Of a stretch of 64,000 bases of DNA, positions 33,951 through 46,209 are shown piece after piece (the first letter of the stretch is position 1; each line of letters opens with the position of its first letter). The notes beneath the pieces are model-generated. The model was not told where the DNA came from, made no database searches, and was given only the letters and a program-made list of their open reading frames with translations. Source of the stretch: Paguma larvata. Lineage: Eukaryota > Chordata > Mammalia > Carnivora > Viverridae. Location: contig CM057826.1 in assembly GCA_030068075.1 (NCBI GenBank), forward strand, positions 73,939,312 through 74,003,311, read 5' to 3'. The translations under genes were made by a program, and so were the position numbers.

Positions 33951-34160
33951 GGGATGCCTGGGTGGCTCAGATGGTTAAGCGTCTGACTCGTGATCTCAGC
34001 TCAGGTAATGACCTTATGGTTTTGAGTTTGAGCCCTCAGTAGGGCTCTGCACTGACAGCATGGACCTTCCTGGGATGCTCTCTCTCCCTCTCCCCCTGTG
34101 CCCCTCCCCTGCTCGTGCACTCTTTCTCTATCTCAAAATAAATTTAAAAAAATTTAAAAG
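33951..34160 (+). mobile_element. felid SINE, sense
   Basis: Head 'gggatgcctgggtggctcag', box A intact, box-B-like 'gagtttgagccct', CT-rich body and tail 'ctcaaaataaatttaaaaaa'. It lies 48 bp downstream of the LTR-like element. Confidence 0.92.
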
Positions 34161-34926
34161 AATCTATAAAAATGTATATATTAAAAATATCTGTATAATA
34201 ACATGAAATAATTTTGTGAATCTTTAGAGATGCATGAATCACACTTTGGGAGCTTAACAGTAGAGGCTAGAATTTATCATGAAAGAATTTCAAAGGGAGA
34301 AACATCAAAATCTTGGTAACTAAGTCCAGATAAGAAGGGCACAGTTAGTACAAGTAATAGTTAACTGTAAGATTTAAGTGTTGGAAAATAAAGGGGGATT
34401 GGAAGGGAAGCTCGTTTGTCAAGAAAAAAGAATAAAAGTTATTTTTAGTAAATCTGCCATAACAAGGAGAAAAGTGAAAATAGCCAACATATCACTGAAG
34501 ATTATACACTGACATTTATATAAATAATGAGAATGGAGATATAGATTTAGGATTGATTGCCCTCTATTTGAGATATGATAAGCCAAAGGAGAAAGTTCTA
34601 GTTCTCTTTCATGGAAAGAATAAAGAGAAAAACAAAACACACGTATTTCATAATGTGGTATGTGTATTCTTGGAAAACCTTATATTCTGCCAAACTGTAC
34701 CCTTCAATGAGGCTTATGTGAAAGATAGAATTGGGACCAAACCCATCAAACTCTGCAACTTTGTAACCAGGACACTAACAGAATAAAAAAATAATCTTAA
34801 TTTTAACTCTGACAGGTTTTTAAAAAGGCAAATTCCTAATAAATTAATAAATTGTACTATAAAAGTGATTTTATAAAACAAACAATAAAAGGAAAAAGCT
34901 TGATGGAAATTGTATAAAGAAACGTG
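34161..34926. other. anonymous AT-rich non-coding sequence
   Basis: No gene or repeat recognised. Frames at 34419-34640, 34553-34786 and 34714-34938 are short, overlap one another on both strands and show no domain. Confidence 0.4.
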
Positions 34927-34927
34927 T

Positions 34928-35073
34928 GGGGAGCACATGGGTGGCTCAGTGGGTTAAGCATCTGACTTCAACCCAGGTCATGATCTCACGGTTTGTGAGT
35001 TAGAGTCCTACATCAGGCTCTGCATTGACAGTGCGGAGCCGGCTTGTGATTCATTCTCTCTCTCTCTCTCTCT

Positions 35074-35114
<41 letters not shown>

Positions 35115-35186
35115 TCTCTGCCCCTCCTCACTCCCACTTTTTTTCCCCCTCTGTCAATACAAATAAGTGATCTTAAAAAAAAAGAG
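34928..35186 (+). mobile_element. felid SINE, sense, with expanded CT tract
   Basis: Head 'gggagcacatgggtggctca', box-B region 'gagttagagtcc', then a (TC)n microsatellite at 35054-35112 in place of the usual short CT tract, and a tail ending in an A-run at 35176-35184. Confidence 0.92.
35054..35112 (+). repeat. (TC)n microsatellite within a SINE
   Basis: About 28 CT/TC dinucleotides with two small interruptions ('cttcttctc' and 'ttcc'). Confidence 0.95.
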
Positions 35187-35374
35187 TATGAATTATCTCA
35201 TAGCCTCAGTATTTAAAAAAAAATAAAGGAAAAATGTGGAGTTATACACACAAGATAAAATTATAAAGATTGGTGAGAAGTAGTTAATAAAGACTACACA
35301 AGGGGCCAAACTGAGCCAAGACAAAGAACGTGTGGTGACATGGTTAAATGCTCCTCTGTGGCTTGCTGTAATTT

Positions 35375-35965
35375 AGCTGCATGTGGTAGACAGAATAATG
35401 TCCCCCCCCACCTCCCGAATACCCATATCCTCATCTCTAGAACCTATAAATATGTTAGCTCATGTGGCAAAATGGAAGTCATGATATGCCGAGACTTCAG
35501 GCTTGAGAGATTGTCCTAGATTATCTGAGTGCCCTCAATCTAACGACATAGGTCCTTAAGAGCAGAGATTCTTCCCTGGCTGTGGTTACAGGGAGATGTG
35601 AATATTATAGAAGTTCAGAGAGATTTTTGCTGGCTTTGAAGTTCGAGTGAGGGGACCTCAAAGCAAGAAGTGTGGGCAGCCTGTAGAAACTGGGGAAGTC
35701 AAGGGAACAGATTGTCCTCTAGAGCCCATGGAAAGGAATGCAGCTCTGTAGACACTTTGATTTTAGCCCAGTGAGATACAAGATCTGTGTCAGATTATTA
35801 CTGTAGCTGCTACTACTGCTACTGCTGCTACTAATGCTGCTACTACTCCTGCTACTGCTACTACTGCTGCTATTACTACTTTCAATCTGTAAGGGTAAAT
35901 TTGCATTTTATGCCACTAAGTTTGTGATAACTTATTAAGCAGAAATAGAAAACTAATATAACACG
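35375..35965 (+). mobile_element. ancient retroelement-derived repeat (MLT/MER-type) carrying a trinucleotide tract
   Basis: The text 'ggtagacagaataatgtccc', 'catgtggcaaaatggaagtc', 'ttttgctggctttgaagttc', 'gagcccatggaaaggaatgc' and 'gattttagcccagtgagata' leads to the tail 'tgccactaagtttgtgataa', all in order. This is a well-known old mammalian repeat type, exact family not certain. It is interrupted at 35803-35880 by a CTG/CTA repeat. Confidence 0.7.
35803..35880 (+). repeat. (CTG/CTA)n imperfect trinucleotide repeat
   Basis: About 25 triplets of CTG, CTA and a few CTC or ATT variants. It lies in the 3' part of the ancient repeat, where other copies have a short non-repetitive segment. An imperfect triplet tract of this length may vary between individuals. 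Confidence 0.92.
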
Positions 35966-36354
35966 TTTCTGTATTTTGCACTTTGTTTTCAACTGCCATT
36001 AGTGGTGCCAGAAACTATGAATAGGCTAGAAAAAGTCATGCATCATCTCATGTGAATTTTATATCATGTTAACTTTATACTAATTTATACTAAGAGCATG
36101 TAAAGTCATTTGCATTATAGAAACGTGAGAAAGCAGAAAAGACCGCCTCAAAACTGATATTTGGAGAATGTATTTAAAAAACAGCTGAAAAAAGTGAAGC
36201 AAGGTACACAATGTAGGGCAAATGAAACATAAAAGTAGAATTAAATCTTATCTAAGATGGCCTACAGGATAAGGGTTTTATGCTCGTATGAATAGAGAAT
36301 TGTATCAATGTTAAGTGGTCATGCAGAGATTTTTCAGTTATTTCGTGTTATCAC

Positions 36355-36550
36355 TAGGGTTGTCAGATAAAATACAGATTGCTCAGTTAAATTTGGATTT
36401 TAGATAAGCGGCTCATAATTTTTGTTTGAGTATAAGTATGTCCCATACAGTATTTGGAACATACTTCTATTAAAAAGTTATTCATTGGTAATCTGAAATT
36501 CACATTTACCTAAGCGTTCTGTATTTTTATTTGCTTAGCCTAGCAACCTA
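36355..36550. mobile_element. palindromic non-autonomous DNA transposon, MER53-like
   Basis: The left arm starts 'tagggttgtcagataaaata' and the right arm ends 'gcttagcctagcaaccta'. The two arms are inverted copies over about 90 bases each (for example 'gtataagtatgtcccat' against 'ggaacatacttctatta'). Outer TA on both sides fits TA target duplication. The nearly full-length palindrome matches what I remember of MER53. Confidence 0.78.
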
Positions 36551-37186
36551 CTTGTTTTTAACATTCTTAAATTCAAGTCATTTTTATTATTAATGTATCA
36601 AGAACCATAAGAATCTTTCAAGTTAGATATTTGATGTTTCACTTTACTTAAAAAATCTCTTACTAAGTTCACAATGTATCTTATTTAGCATCTTAAAATC
36701 ATGGAAATAGGCGTAAGCTTTTCTTATAAATTTTTTGTTATTCTATATATTTAATATTTATATCTAATTGGTGAATGATATTTATATTTAATTGTCTAAT
36801 CGATAGTGCATGCATGTCTATGTTTTTATGAACTGTTTCTGGCAAACTAAAATTGAATCTATGATAGCGAAAACATTGAATGAGAACATCCACTCTGTAA
36901 TGTGTTGTTATATGAGGGTGAAGCAAATTTGTTTACTTCCTGTTGTGTGAGTCAGTGTGTATTTGAAAATTAGATGACCAGTGGAGGAGGTTCCCATGTT
37001 TCTGTGTAGTGTGTGGAAGGTGTAATGATTCCACAAAGAGCCTGATGCTGACAGACTTTTCAGCCATGATTTTACGCTACATCGGATCTTCAAATTGAAT
37101 TGTTTTCTAATCACTTAAAGTGTCCAAAGAATTTTATTCTAAAATTCTAATTATTTAAATTTTTATTTCTTTGTTTTTTTCTATTT

Positions 37187-37389
37187 TCTTAGTGAATATA
37201 TTTATATTTAGAGAGGGAAAGAGAGAGAGACCAAAGGAGGGGCAGAGAGAGAGGGGAGAGAGAATCCCACGCAGCTCCACACTGTCAGTGCAGAGCCCTA
37301 TGCGGGTCTCAAACTCATGATCTGTGAGATAGTGACCTTAGACAAGATAAGAGTCAGACACTTAACAGACTGAGCCACCCAGGTGCCCC
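37187..37389 (-). mobile_element. felid SINE, antisense
   Basis: GA-rich tract at 37211-37262, 'gagctccacactgtcagtgc'-like body and head complement ending 'gactgagccacccaggtgcc' at 37389. The flanks share 'ttttttctattt' (37175-37186 and 37392-37403), a plausible target-site duplication in T-rich DNA. Confidence 0.9.
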
Positions 37390-37403
37390 AATTTTTTCTA
37401 TTT

Positions 37404-39240
37404 ATTTTAAATTTTTTTCTGTTTTATCTATACTTTTTCCACACATGTAAAAGTCTCTAGACTTTTAAATCTTTGTTCTGCAAACTGTATTTCAATTTAT
37501 ATATATGAGGAACTGTGTACATATTATGAACTGATTATGTTTTAATGAATTACTCTACCAACTGAGGCAAAAAGTGCCAGGAAAATCAGAAAGAAAATTA
37601 TTAGTATTCCTTACAATTTCCAATTGCATTTATGCAAAATTTTCTGGCATTAAACTTCTTCAAATAAACTAAGATTTCAGGTAAGTTTGAATAAATTTAC
37701 TCTGAGGTTTATAACATAGGCACGTAAGTGACAATAAATGCACTCTGCATGACAAAGTGGCACAATGGATGGAAAATTTTATTTAAAAATTATACACAGG
37801 AGATTTTCTTCTATGTAAATGATCCATATATTCATCTGTTGATGGCCAAAATTTGTCTCCAAACTGAGGATTAAAATTAGAGGAATCTTCTAAAAGAGAA
37901 CTTCTAAAAATATATATGTAAATTAGCAGGACAGTTTCTTTTAAACAACTGTACATGAAACTTGCCTGATTTATTCTGGTTATTTCAAAAAAATGAACTT
38001 GGTGGAAAAACTTGCATACAACTTTGTGGTATTTTCATATGCATTCTTCTTTTTCCTTTTTCCAGGTTTGTAGTTTTATTATTTTATACTTTGTCATATA
38101 TACAAATTAAATACAAAGCATAAGGACCTTTAATGATAAACTTTTCAGCACAGTCATCTTGCCGAAATACTTTCATATAATATTTGACATTAAGTTGAAC
38201 AACAACACCCCTCTCTGACCTGTGAAAACATTGTCAATGGAGTGCAGACTGAATTGCAAAGGACGTTATTTCCCAGAAGCTATGAAGGATTAAACAGTAT
38301 CTCAGTTTGTGCTATTCTATTTGTTATCATACTACTCTGAACTGTCTAAGGTTTCTTTTGGGAAAAAAAGAGACAAAAAATAACTGTAATCCTTTATTTC
38401 ATGACCACCAACATCTGTAGGAGTTGCCGTGTTACATGGTCAATAGTAGCCATATTTAAAGGCAGAAAAATGATGTCGTGTGCGTGTATATTTTATATGT
38501 TGTGACAATTTTTTTAACGAAGACTCCCTTTGTACTTTTTATCTTACAAATGAAGTGTATTGCTTTGTGAACAAAAATATTCTCTCAAGTCATATTTAAG
38601 GAAGCAAAGATTTCCAACTATAAATAGTGACAGCTTTAAAACAGATGATTTTCAAAGTTCACTTGTATTTGGTTGGTCGCTATCAGAAATACATAATGTC
38701 GGAGATCATGATTTTGTTCCAAGAAGAATTTAAAATAGAACTAAAAATATCAAATAATAAGATGACCCATATTTCCAAATACTTTGGAATTATATTTTAG
38801 ATTCCAGAAACCATTTATTTATTCCTTTTCCCCTTCCCTTGCCACATGTTACCAAAAATAGTATAAATTCCAGGAAGGAATGAGGGCTTTTGAATAAAAC
38901 AATTCTAGGTTTGAGCAGAGGTTTGCTTTTGGCAAGTTCCTTGCTATCACGGAGCTCTGTTTACCTTTGTAAAGCAGGAATCATGATAGTGTGCTATTAT
39001 TGGGAACAGCTCTTCATAAGGTTTTTTTTTTTTTTTTTCATATTTGTGTATGGTTTGGGTTTTCTGAACAAAACTCAGCAGAAAACTTTGTTAAAAGGAT
39101 AATTATTAGCAAACATACTTTGAAAGCTGGAGATGGTGTATTGTTCCAAATACTTATCTCCCCTGAGGCAATTTGCTGTTCCAGCTTTGGGGTACTGAGA
39201 CTTTTCTCTGCCTTCACAGAAAAAAGATTTATTTACAATC
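37404..39240. other. anonymous AT-rich non-coding sequence
   Basis: No gene, RNA or recognisable transposon over about 1.8 kb. A T-run lies at 39022-39038. The overlapping frames near 38890-39344 depend on that T-run and the CT tract that follows. Confidence 0.45.
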
Positions 39241-39248
39241 CTCCTTAT

Positions 39249-39261
39249 AGGCTTCTCTCTC

Positions 39262-39318
<57 letters not shown>

Positions 39319-39319
39319 A
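39249..39319 (+). repeat. (CT)n microsatellite
   Basis: More than 25 CT dinucleotides with 'ttt' interruptions at each end. It is not part of a SINE: no tRNA-like head or A-rich tail flanks it. Confidence 0.95.
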
Positions 39320-39544
39320 AGGGAAGGAGGGACAGATGTGTCAAATGTCCTATGCAACTTCAGGATTTCATAAATTTGGGGTTCCTACTATGTGGTACAA
39401 CCCCCGTGCAAGCACAAGAAAACATTAGACAATTACCATACTGGTGAAGATTGGAGTTTGGGGATCTAGTGCTGAGATGCTCTGTTTGTAATAATGATCT
39501 GTTCTCTGATCCGGAAACCTTATGTGTCCTATTAGAAGCTGAGT

Positions 39545-39624
39545 CTATCTACCTACCTACCTATCTTTATCTATAATGATACAGTATATAAGAAAGAATA
39601 TATATATATATATATATATATATT
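39545..39624 (+). repeat. (CTAC)n and (TA)n simple repeats
   Basis: A short 'ctacctacctac'-like run at 39548-39567 and a (TA)n run of about 13 units at 39598-39623 lie within 80 bases. Confidence 0.9.
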
Positions 39625-39639
39625 GGGCAATGTGCCCAA

Positions 39640-40385
39640 CCTCAGAAGATGATGCATGTTTCTGTTGCCAGCATGGGCTTAGATAGACCAATAGCTTGTC
39701 TTACGAGGATGTGTTGCCTGGAGATGCAGCAGCATGTTATGACCATTAGAAGCAAGTGTGAAGAAGGGAACCAGCAGGCTGGGGATGGAAGAACAGAAGA
39801 ATGTCATCTCAGGGAGCAAAATAGCAAAATAATGTTCTGGATAACATTTTTAAGCTGCTGGATAAACCCTGAACTTGTGCCTTTGGTATTTTTGTTAAAT
39901 ATAAAAGAAGTGCCCCCTTATTACAATCCAAACAAGCACTTGTTATTTTCACTTATTTAGAACTAAGTCACACAAGAATCTAGGAAATGTGAAGAGTAAA
40001 TGAAATGAGAAATAAGTAACTAGAATAGAACCTAGTAGAAGATTAGCTGAAAAACAAAACAAAACAAAACAAAAAAGTAAAGAGAAAAATGCTGCTGCCG
40101 ATACTACTACTAATAGGGATTATTTCAGGTCTGAGCACCTGTAGGTCTACTGTAGAAGTGTCTATATCATAGAAAGATGGTTACTGAATCACAAAGACAG
40201 GAATGATGAGACATATTGGTAACTAACAGGAACATTAGGATAAAATATAAAAGGGGTTAAAATTTAATTAGAGCGATTATTCTCAAATAGGAACCCTTTA
40301 AACTCTATTAATAATTATTTAGAACTGCAAGAAGTTTTGCTTATATGAGTTGTCTTATCAATATTTACTGTATTAGAATTTTAAA
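39640..40385. other. non-coding sequence, possible old repeat at 39640-39950
   Basis: The part 39700-39950 has old-repeat phrasing that I cannot assign. A 103-codon plus-strand frame (39649-39960) has no recognisable domain. An (AAAAC)n run lies at 40050-40073. Confidence 0.35.
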
Positions 40386-40395
40386 CAGAAATTTT

Positions 40396-40614
40396 GGGGA
40401 ACACCTGGCTGGCTCAGTCAGTTAAGCTTTGGACTTCAGCTCAGGTCCTGATCTCCTGGGTTGTGAATTCGAGCCCTGCATTAGGCTCTGCGCCGACAGC
40501 TCAGAGCCTGGAGTCTGTTTTGGATTCTGTGTCTCCTTGTCTCTCTGCCCCTCTCCCACTCATGCTATGCTTTTCTCTCTCTCTCAAAATAAACATTAAA
40601 CAAAATTTAAACTG
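40396..40614 (+). mobile_element. felid SINE, sense
   Basis: Head 'ggggaacacctggctggctc', box B in 'gaattcgagccctg', 'gccgacagctcagagcctgg', CT tract and tail 'aaaataaacattaaacaaaa'. Perfect 9-bp target-site duplications agaaatttt lie at 40387-40395 and 40615-40623. Confidence 0.94.
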
Positions 40615-40623
40615 AGAAATTTT

Positions 40624-43600
40624 AAAAATAGAATTTGTTGAGTCCTTCATTTTAACTTTACTTAAAACCATATTTTATATAAATCATTTTTTCCAAAATT
40701 AAAAAAAAAATGTGAGAAACATGTCATCGTTTAAACTTTTTGCAAGTCATTTTACTCTTTGGCTTCTCATATCTGTCTCTGTATTCAAACTGTTCTCTTC
40801 TATGTGATTGAAGTATAATGAAGAAGTTTTATTTACACAGATAGGCAGTTAGAGGAGAAAAGAGTATTGTAATAATCTTTAAGATGATTGTGAATTGTGT
40901 GGGCTTTTTTTTTTTTTTTGAAATTACACCAAAACTTGTCAATTGATGGTTTCTTAAAAGTTGATTATAATGTTGAGTTTTGATTTATAACAGCAAATAT
41001 TTCAAAGCAACGATTGTGAAATACATTGATCTGTCTTGCATCTTAATTACCCTTTACTCATGCATAATTCTGTAGCATCATGATGCATTGCTATTTGGAA
41101 AACATTGGTTAACTGAGTTATGTATATCTTTAAAAAATTGGCAAATTCTTTATCACATTTGTTAGCATCACTGGTGTTCTCATAAAAATATTATCTAACT
41201 ATTGAGAAATTGTCAAGATCATGGTGCCAGACCTGCATTTTCCAAAATTCTAATTTTTCCTTGAAATCTTGAAATATATCTTTGCAACAAATATTGTCAG
41301 TTGTTTTCTATGAAATGACAGGTTCTTGTCATTAATTTTTGAAAAAAAAAAAGTCTGTCAAAACATGTCTGAATAATTGTAATATGCCACTTGTGTTTTC
41401 AGGAAAAAATAGTGCTCCACTAAAAAACCAGCCAGTTGAGCTTGCATCTGAAGCAGTGGCACAGGGGCTTTTCCGGATACAGCCACATGTAGCAGCAGTG
41501 TTTTGTCTCTCTTTCCCATTTTGTCATATTCACTACTAAAGAGGAATATATGCAAAGGTTGAGCCTTATTAAATTAATTTTACTGCTTCATCAAGAACAC
41601 CGTTCTTGTTGAAGAAATTCAGAAATTCAGTGTTTTTCTTTTTGCCAAATTATGAGTCCATGGCAATTGAGAATACAATGTCTCCTAGACTACTGATAAA
41701 ATTTAGTGCTACTATCTTAGTTCATGTTAAGGTGTCAGCAGTTTTACCATCATTGTTTTTGCACTATCAGTGTACATATCGACCAAGTGAAAAAGGCAAA
41801 TTATGTGTTGGTGTTATGAGATAGTTTTGACCTCATTGGCCTCTGAAAGGTCTTACCAGCTGTTTTTGGTTTCACAGATCATATTTTGAAAACAATTGAT
41901 TTAAGGAGCAAGGGGATAGGAGGGAAATGTTTCAGTATGTCAAAAAATCACCCTAGTATCCTCACATAGACTAATAGAATGAAGATTTCACACCAAGCCC
42001 ATTAAAGGAGAGGACTATTTATTTGGATTCATTCACCATCCATCCCGGTAATCACTAGTTCTTGTTCCCAGAGATAGATGCTGTGATCTGTCCTCTTCCA
42101 TTTGGACAGATGTTGTTGGAGTAGGTGTGATGGTTGTGAGCCTTCAGTCACTGATTCATGATATCTGGGTCCCCTAATGTAGTTGAAGGGAGAAACCAAG
42201 ATGTTTTTGACTTTCGTCAAGTCCTTCAAACACAGTGCTTACTGCAGCGGGTCCGGGTTTTACCCAAGCTTTGTCATTTTCTTGTGTTGTCTTTCTTTCC
42301 TTTTCTGTCATCCATTGTAGGGGTCTGCTGCATATTTTTCCTTCTCCCCACAGACTTACTTCAGAAGCAAACAGGCTTATTTTTGCATTATTTACTTATA
42401 ACATCTGCTTCCTAGAGACGGAGTAATTCTTGTTGACTCAACTATTTTATCTTGCTTAGTGAGATAAAGTTCAGTAACACCCAAAGCTAAAACATTTTTG
42501 TGGTCAGCAGTTACTGACTGGTACAAAGTTATTACTTTTATGTACTTACCACAGTACTTTCGGTGCATGAACCGCTGACATTTGTTTTTCTTATCCCAAG
42601 TTAAGAAAATCACACACAGACCTGTAAGAACTCTGCTTGGTATGGTCAGTAAAGTTGAGATTTAATTTCTAGAGGCTAGAGAATGCCTCTTTATTCAAAG
42701 CATGATGGTCCTTACTGATATATTCCAACCTTTGTATACAATACTAATAATGAAATACTAATTTTTATACTGGTTTTGATCGTTATTTTTTTAATATTTA
42801 AATGCATTACATTTTGTCTCGTCTAGTGTTATTTATTGCTGATTGCAATTTATTGATCCCTATTAACCGCTGTAAATTTTTTTCAAACATGTTACTGTAT
42901 AAGCCAGTAAATAAATATCTAACGATGCCTTCTCATATGCTACTCTGTTCAAATTCTCCCTTAATCCCAATTTTTCCCTCTGAAGGCAATTTTAAATGGC
43001 ACGATGGGTCTGGTGGTGTGTCTCTGATATTGACGTGTAAAGATTTGTGCACAAGACCATGATCCTCACAGCTCTGTGATAACTGAAATAACAATGGCGT
43101 TTTGGGGACACTAGGAAAATTAGTACACATCAGGAAAATTAACCGATGGAACATGAAATCCTCCTAGTCATAAATCATAGAATGCTATTTCTTTCCTGTG
43201 AGAATTAGTAGACAATTGGTTCTAAGCAATGCATGCTTGAGGCCACTGCAAAGAATATGTGCATTTTGTACTAGGGAAGAATGAATAATGCTCTTAAGAA
43301 CTATACCCTTTGTTAGAGATTCAGATATTTGCTTAAAAGATTTCAAGGTTTGATTAGAACTCTTCTAGTATGAGACTAAATTAATTTTAACTTTTAAAAA
43401 TTTCTACATTGAAGAAGTTATATACCTAGCTTGAGGAAATCCTATAATAGTTTTGAAGTAAGGGTAGACACAATCACATGAGGAAGTAGCAGGCATGGGC
43501 AGCACATGGAGAGATAGTCTCTTTCCTGAATCTCCTTTCTTGTATTGCTTTTCCTGTTTCCTCTGCACTGCCAGTCTTGTTACATGGCAGGCAGGTTTTA

Positions 43601-43990
43601 GAATATAGTGAGTGGGGGATGAAGCGTGGAATTTGGAAAAGGTAAAACAAATAACATAAGAAAAAATAGCACATCCCTCCAAAGAGTGTAAGAGTCTTTT
43701 CTAGGTTATCATTGATACATGAAAACTTAGAGATTTCATATGTAAATCCGGAGTGTCTGAAAGGTATTGACCCTTTCCTTTCAGTTCATCTTTTAGGAAC
43801 CAATAATATTCCATGAGAAATTAACAAAGCATACACATTCTTACTTTGTTCTTTCAGGATATATTGTAAATATATGTATGATATATATCAAATTCTCATA
43901 TTAATATAGAAATCCAGTGATTACTTTTACATTTTGCCATTAATGTTGCTATTGTATTCGGTGGCCTTAAAGCTTGTTTATGAGAGATTT
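40624..43990. other. repeat-poor non-coding sequence
   Basis: Over about 3.3 kb I recognise no SINE, L1 or LTR. There are several featureless frames (for example 41339-41539, 42158-42415, 43404-43682), a T-run at 40905-40919 and an A-run at 41341-41351. The low repeat content makes it a candidate for unique, possibly constrained sequence. Confidence 0.4.
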
Positions 43991-44006
43991 AGAAGTTCTT
44001 ATTTTA

Positions 44007-44230
44007 GGGGCGCCTGAGTGGCAGTGTCGGTTGAGCGTCCAGTTTTGGCTCAGGTCATGATCTCACGGTCTGTGAGTTCGAGCCCCGGGTCAGGCTCTGT
44101 GCTGACACCCGGGAGCCTGGAGCCTGCTTCGGGTTCTGTGTCTCCTTCCGTCTCTGCCCTTCCCCTGCTCACGCTCTGTCATTATGTCTCTCAAAAAAAA
44201 ATTAAACGTTAAAAAAAAATTAAAAAAAAA
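44007..44230 (+). mobile_element. felid SINE, sense
   Basis: Head 'ggggcgcctgagtggcagtg', box B intact in 'gagttcgagccccg', 'ggagcctggagcctgcttcg' and tail 'ctcaaaaaaaaattaaacgt'. Flanks 'gaagttcttatttta' (43992-44006) and 'gaaattctcatttta' (44231-44245) are target-site duplications that have since diverged at two positions. CpGs are well preserved. Confidence 0.94.
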
Positions 44231-44464
44231 GAAATTCTCATTTTAAAAAGTGATTCTTTCCTGACCTGCTAGAATAAAATGTTTCCTCTTCCCACCCATT
44301 ATTCAGAGAAGTTTCAAGATTATTTATTTTTCCCAGATGTCAGAAGATCAGGGAAAATCCCAGGTACTAAAATGTTAGTCTTAAAAAATTAGGCTCTAAG
44401 CACTTGATTAAGTGCTACAATACAGTTCTAATTTGTTACACTACTTTTAGATTCCAGATTATTG

Positions 44465-45290
44465 ACAATTATTTAAACAACTTTATTGAGTTATATATTG
44501 CAAATTGTATAACGTACCCATTTTAAGTGTACGATTTGATAAGTTTTAGTAAATTTAAATAGTTGTAAAGCCATCAGCACAATCTAGTTTTAGAATCTTT
44601 CCGTAAACTCAGAAAGAATCCCTATGCCCATTTTCAGCAATCCTCATTTCCAGGCAACCACTAAATCTACATTTGTCTTAATTTTTCTTTTCCTTCTGGA
44701 CCATTCATATACATAGAGTCATCCACTATGTAGTGTTGCATCTGACTTCTTTAGCTGAGCATAATGTTTCTGAGGTTCATCCATGTTGTAGAATTATATG
44801 CCAGTAGTTTCTTCCTTTTTATTGCAGAGCAGTATTCCGTTGTATGACACCACATTTTTTTTAAGGCATTTATCAACTGGTGGACATTTAAACTGTTGCT
44901 GCATTTTGGCTACTATGAATAATGTTTCTGGGAATATTCATATGCAAATCCCTGTGTGGACATAGATTTTTATTTATTCTGGATAAGTGCTTAGGAATGG
45001 AATTGCTGGATCATATGATATATTTATGTTTAACTTTTTAAGAAACTGCTGAGAGTTTTCCAAAGTAACTGCACCATTTTCCACTACTACCTGCGTGTAC
45101 AAAGGTTCCAGTTTTCTGTATTCTTGCCAACACTTATTATTATATGTCTTTTTTATTATAGCCATTCTAGTGGGTGTGAAATGACCCCTCACTGCGGTTT
45201 AAATTTATATGTCTCAAATGACTAATGAGATTGAGCATCTTTTTATGTGTTATTAGGCATTCATAAATCTTTTTTAAATGTCAATTTAAA
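44465..45290 (-). mobile_element. old L1 3' end, antisense (ORF2 C-terminus plus 3' UTR)
   Basis: 44470-44900 is the complement of an old (L1M-type) 3' UTR. From about 44940 the complement of ORF2 appears: the minus-strand frame 44974-45192 reads MRGHFTPTRMAIIKKTYNNK...KLNINISYDPAIPF, the C-terminal segment of L1 ORF2p. It is truncated on its 5' side near 45290, the usual outcome of incomplete reverse transcription. Coding capacity is lost. Confidence 0.88.
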
Positions 45291-46209
45291 TATTGTCAAG
45301 TGACTGCAAGTTAGCAATAAGGTAGAGGGTCTTGTTGAATTCACCTTTTAAATCTTCTTGATGGTCAGCCTCTCAGGCTTTTCATGGTAAAATGCTACTT
45401 TGCTCTTCTGTGAGATAAATGAAACTTTTGAAGTTCTGACACTGTGATAACTTATGCTCTCTTCTGCTTACACTGGTTAGGAAGAGTTACCTAGGCCTGG
45501 TTTCCCACTTGCCATATTTTCCTGTGAGACTGACTTTCTTTTGAACATCATTATGATTTGTAGGCAAAAAGGCATGTATCCATTTCCCAATGCGGAATAG
45601 AGTAGCACACAGAGTTCAAAACTACACAGTGATTTTAGTGTTAGTAATTAGTGCCCCTATATCAATCTGAATTGAGTTTATTTGCATGTAAACTTACCAT
45701 TTGACCTCCTTGACTCGGTCCTCTGCCTGGCTAGACTTATGATACATACAAGACTTACACATATAAACTTGAGGACTTGAACCTGGATACTCTTGACTCT
45801 CTGCTTCTCAAGTTCTTGAACACAAGACTTTTATTCTGATTGCCATAAATAAGACAAGAAAATATTAATATTTTTCAAGAGTGAGCTTATCACATTTTTT
45901 TGCATACTTTGATACTTGCAACCACACATCAGAAATACTAATTTAACGTTTACAAAAGAAATGAGCACAATTTTGGCAAGTTTTTTTTAGATAATACTTC
46001 AAAGTTCTCCCCCTTTTCTGTACTACTGAGACACATATAGAGACATTTGCCCTCCTGTGTTACCAGCAACTATGTAATAGAATACAGTTTTATAATTCTA
46101 CTTCATGTCATTACAAAATAACTGCTATTAGACCTGTTGTGCTATGATAAACAACTGCAAAAATGGACAAAATAAGTGAGCTGTTTTCAGATATGGAATT
46201 AACAGGTGT
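45291..46209. other. anonymous non-coding sequence
   Basis: No gene or repeat recognised. Confidence 0.45.
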
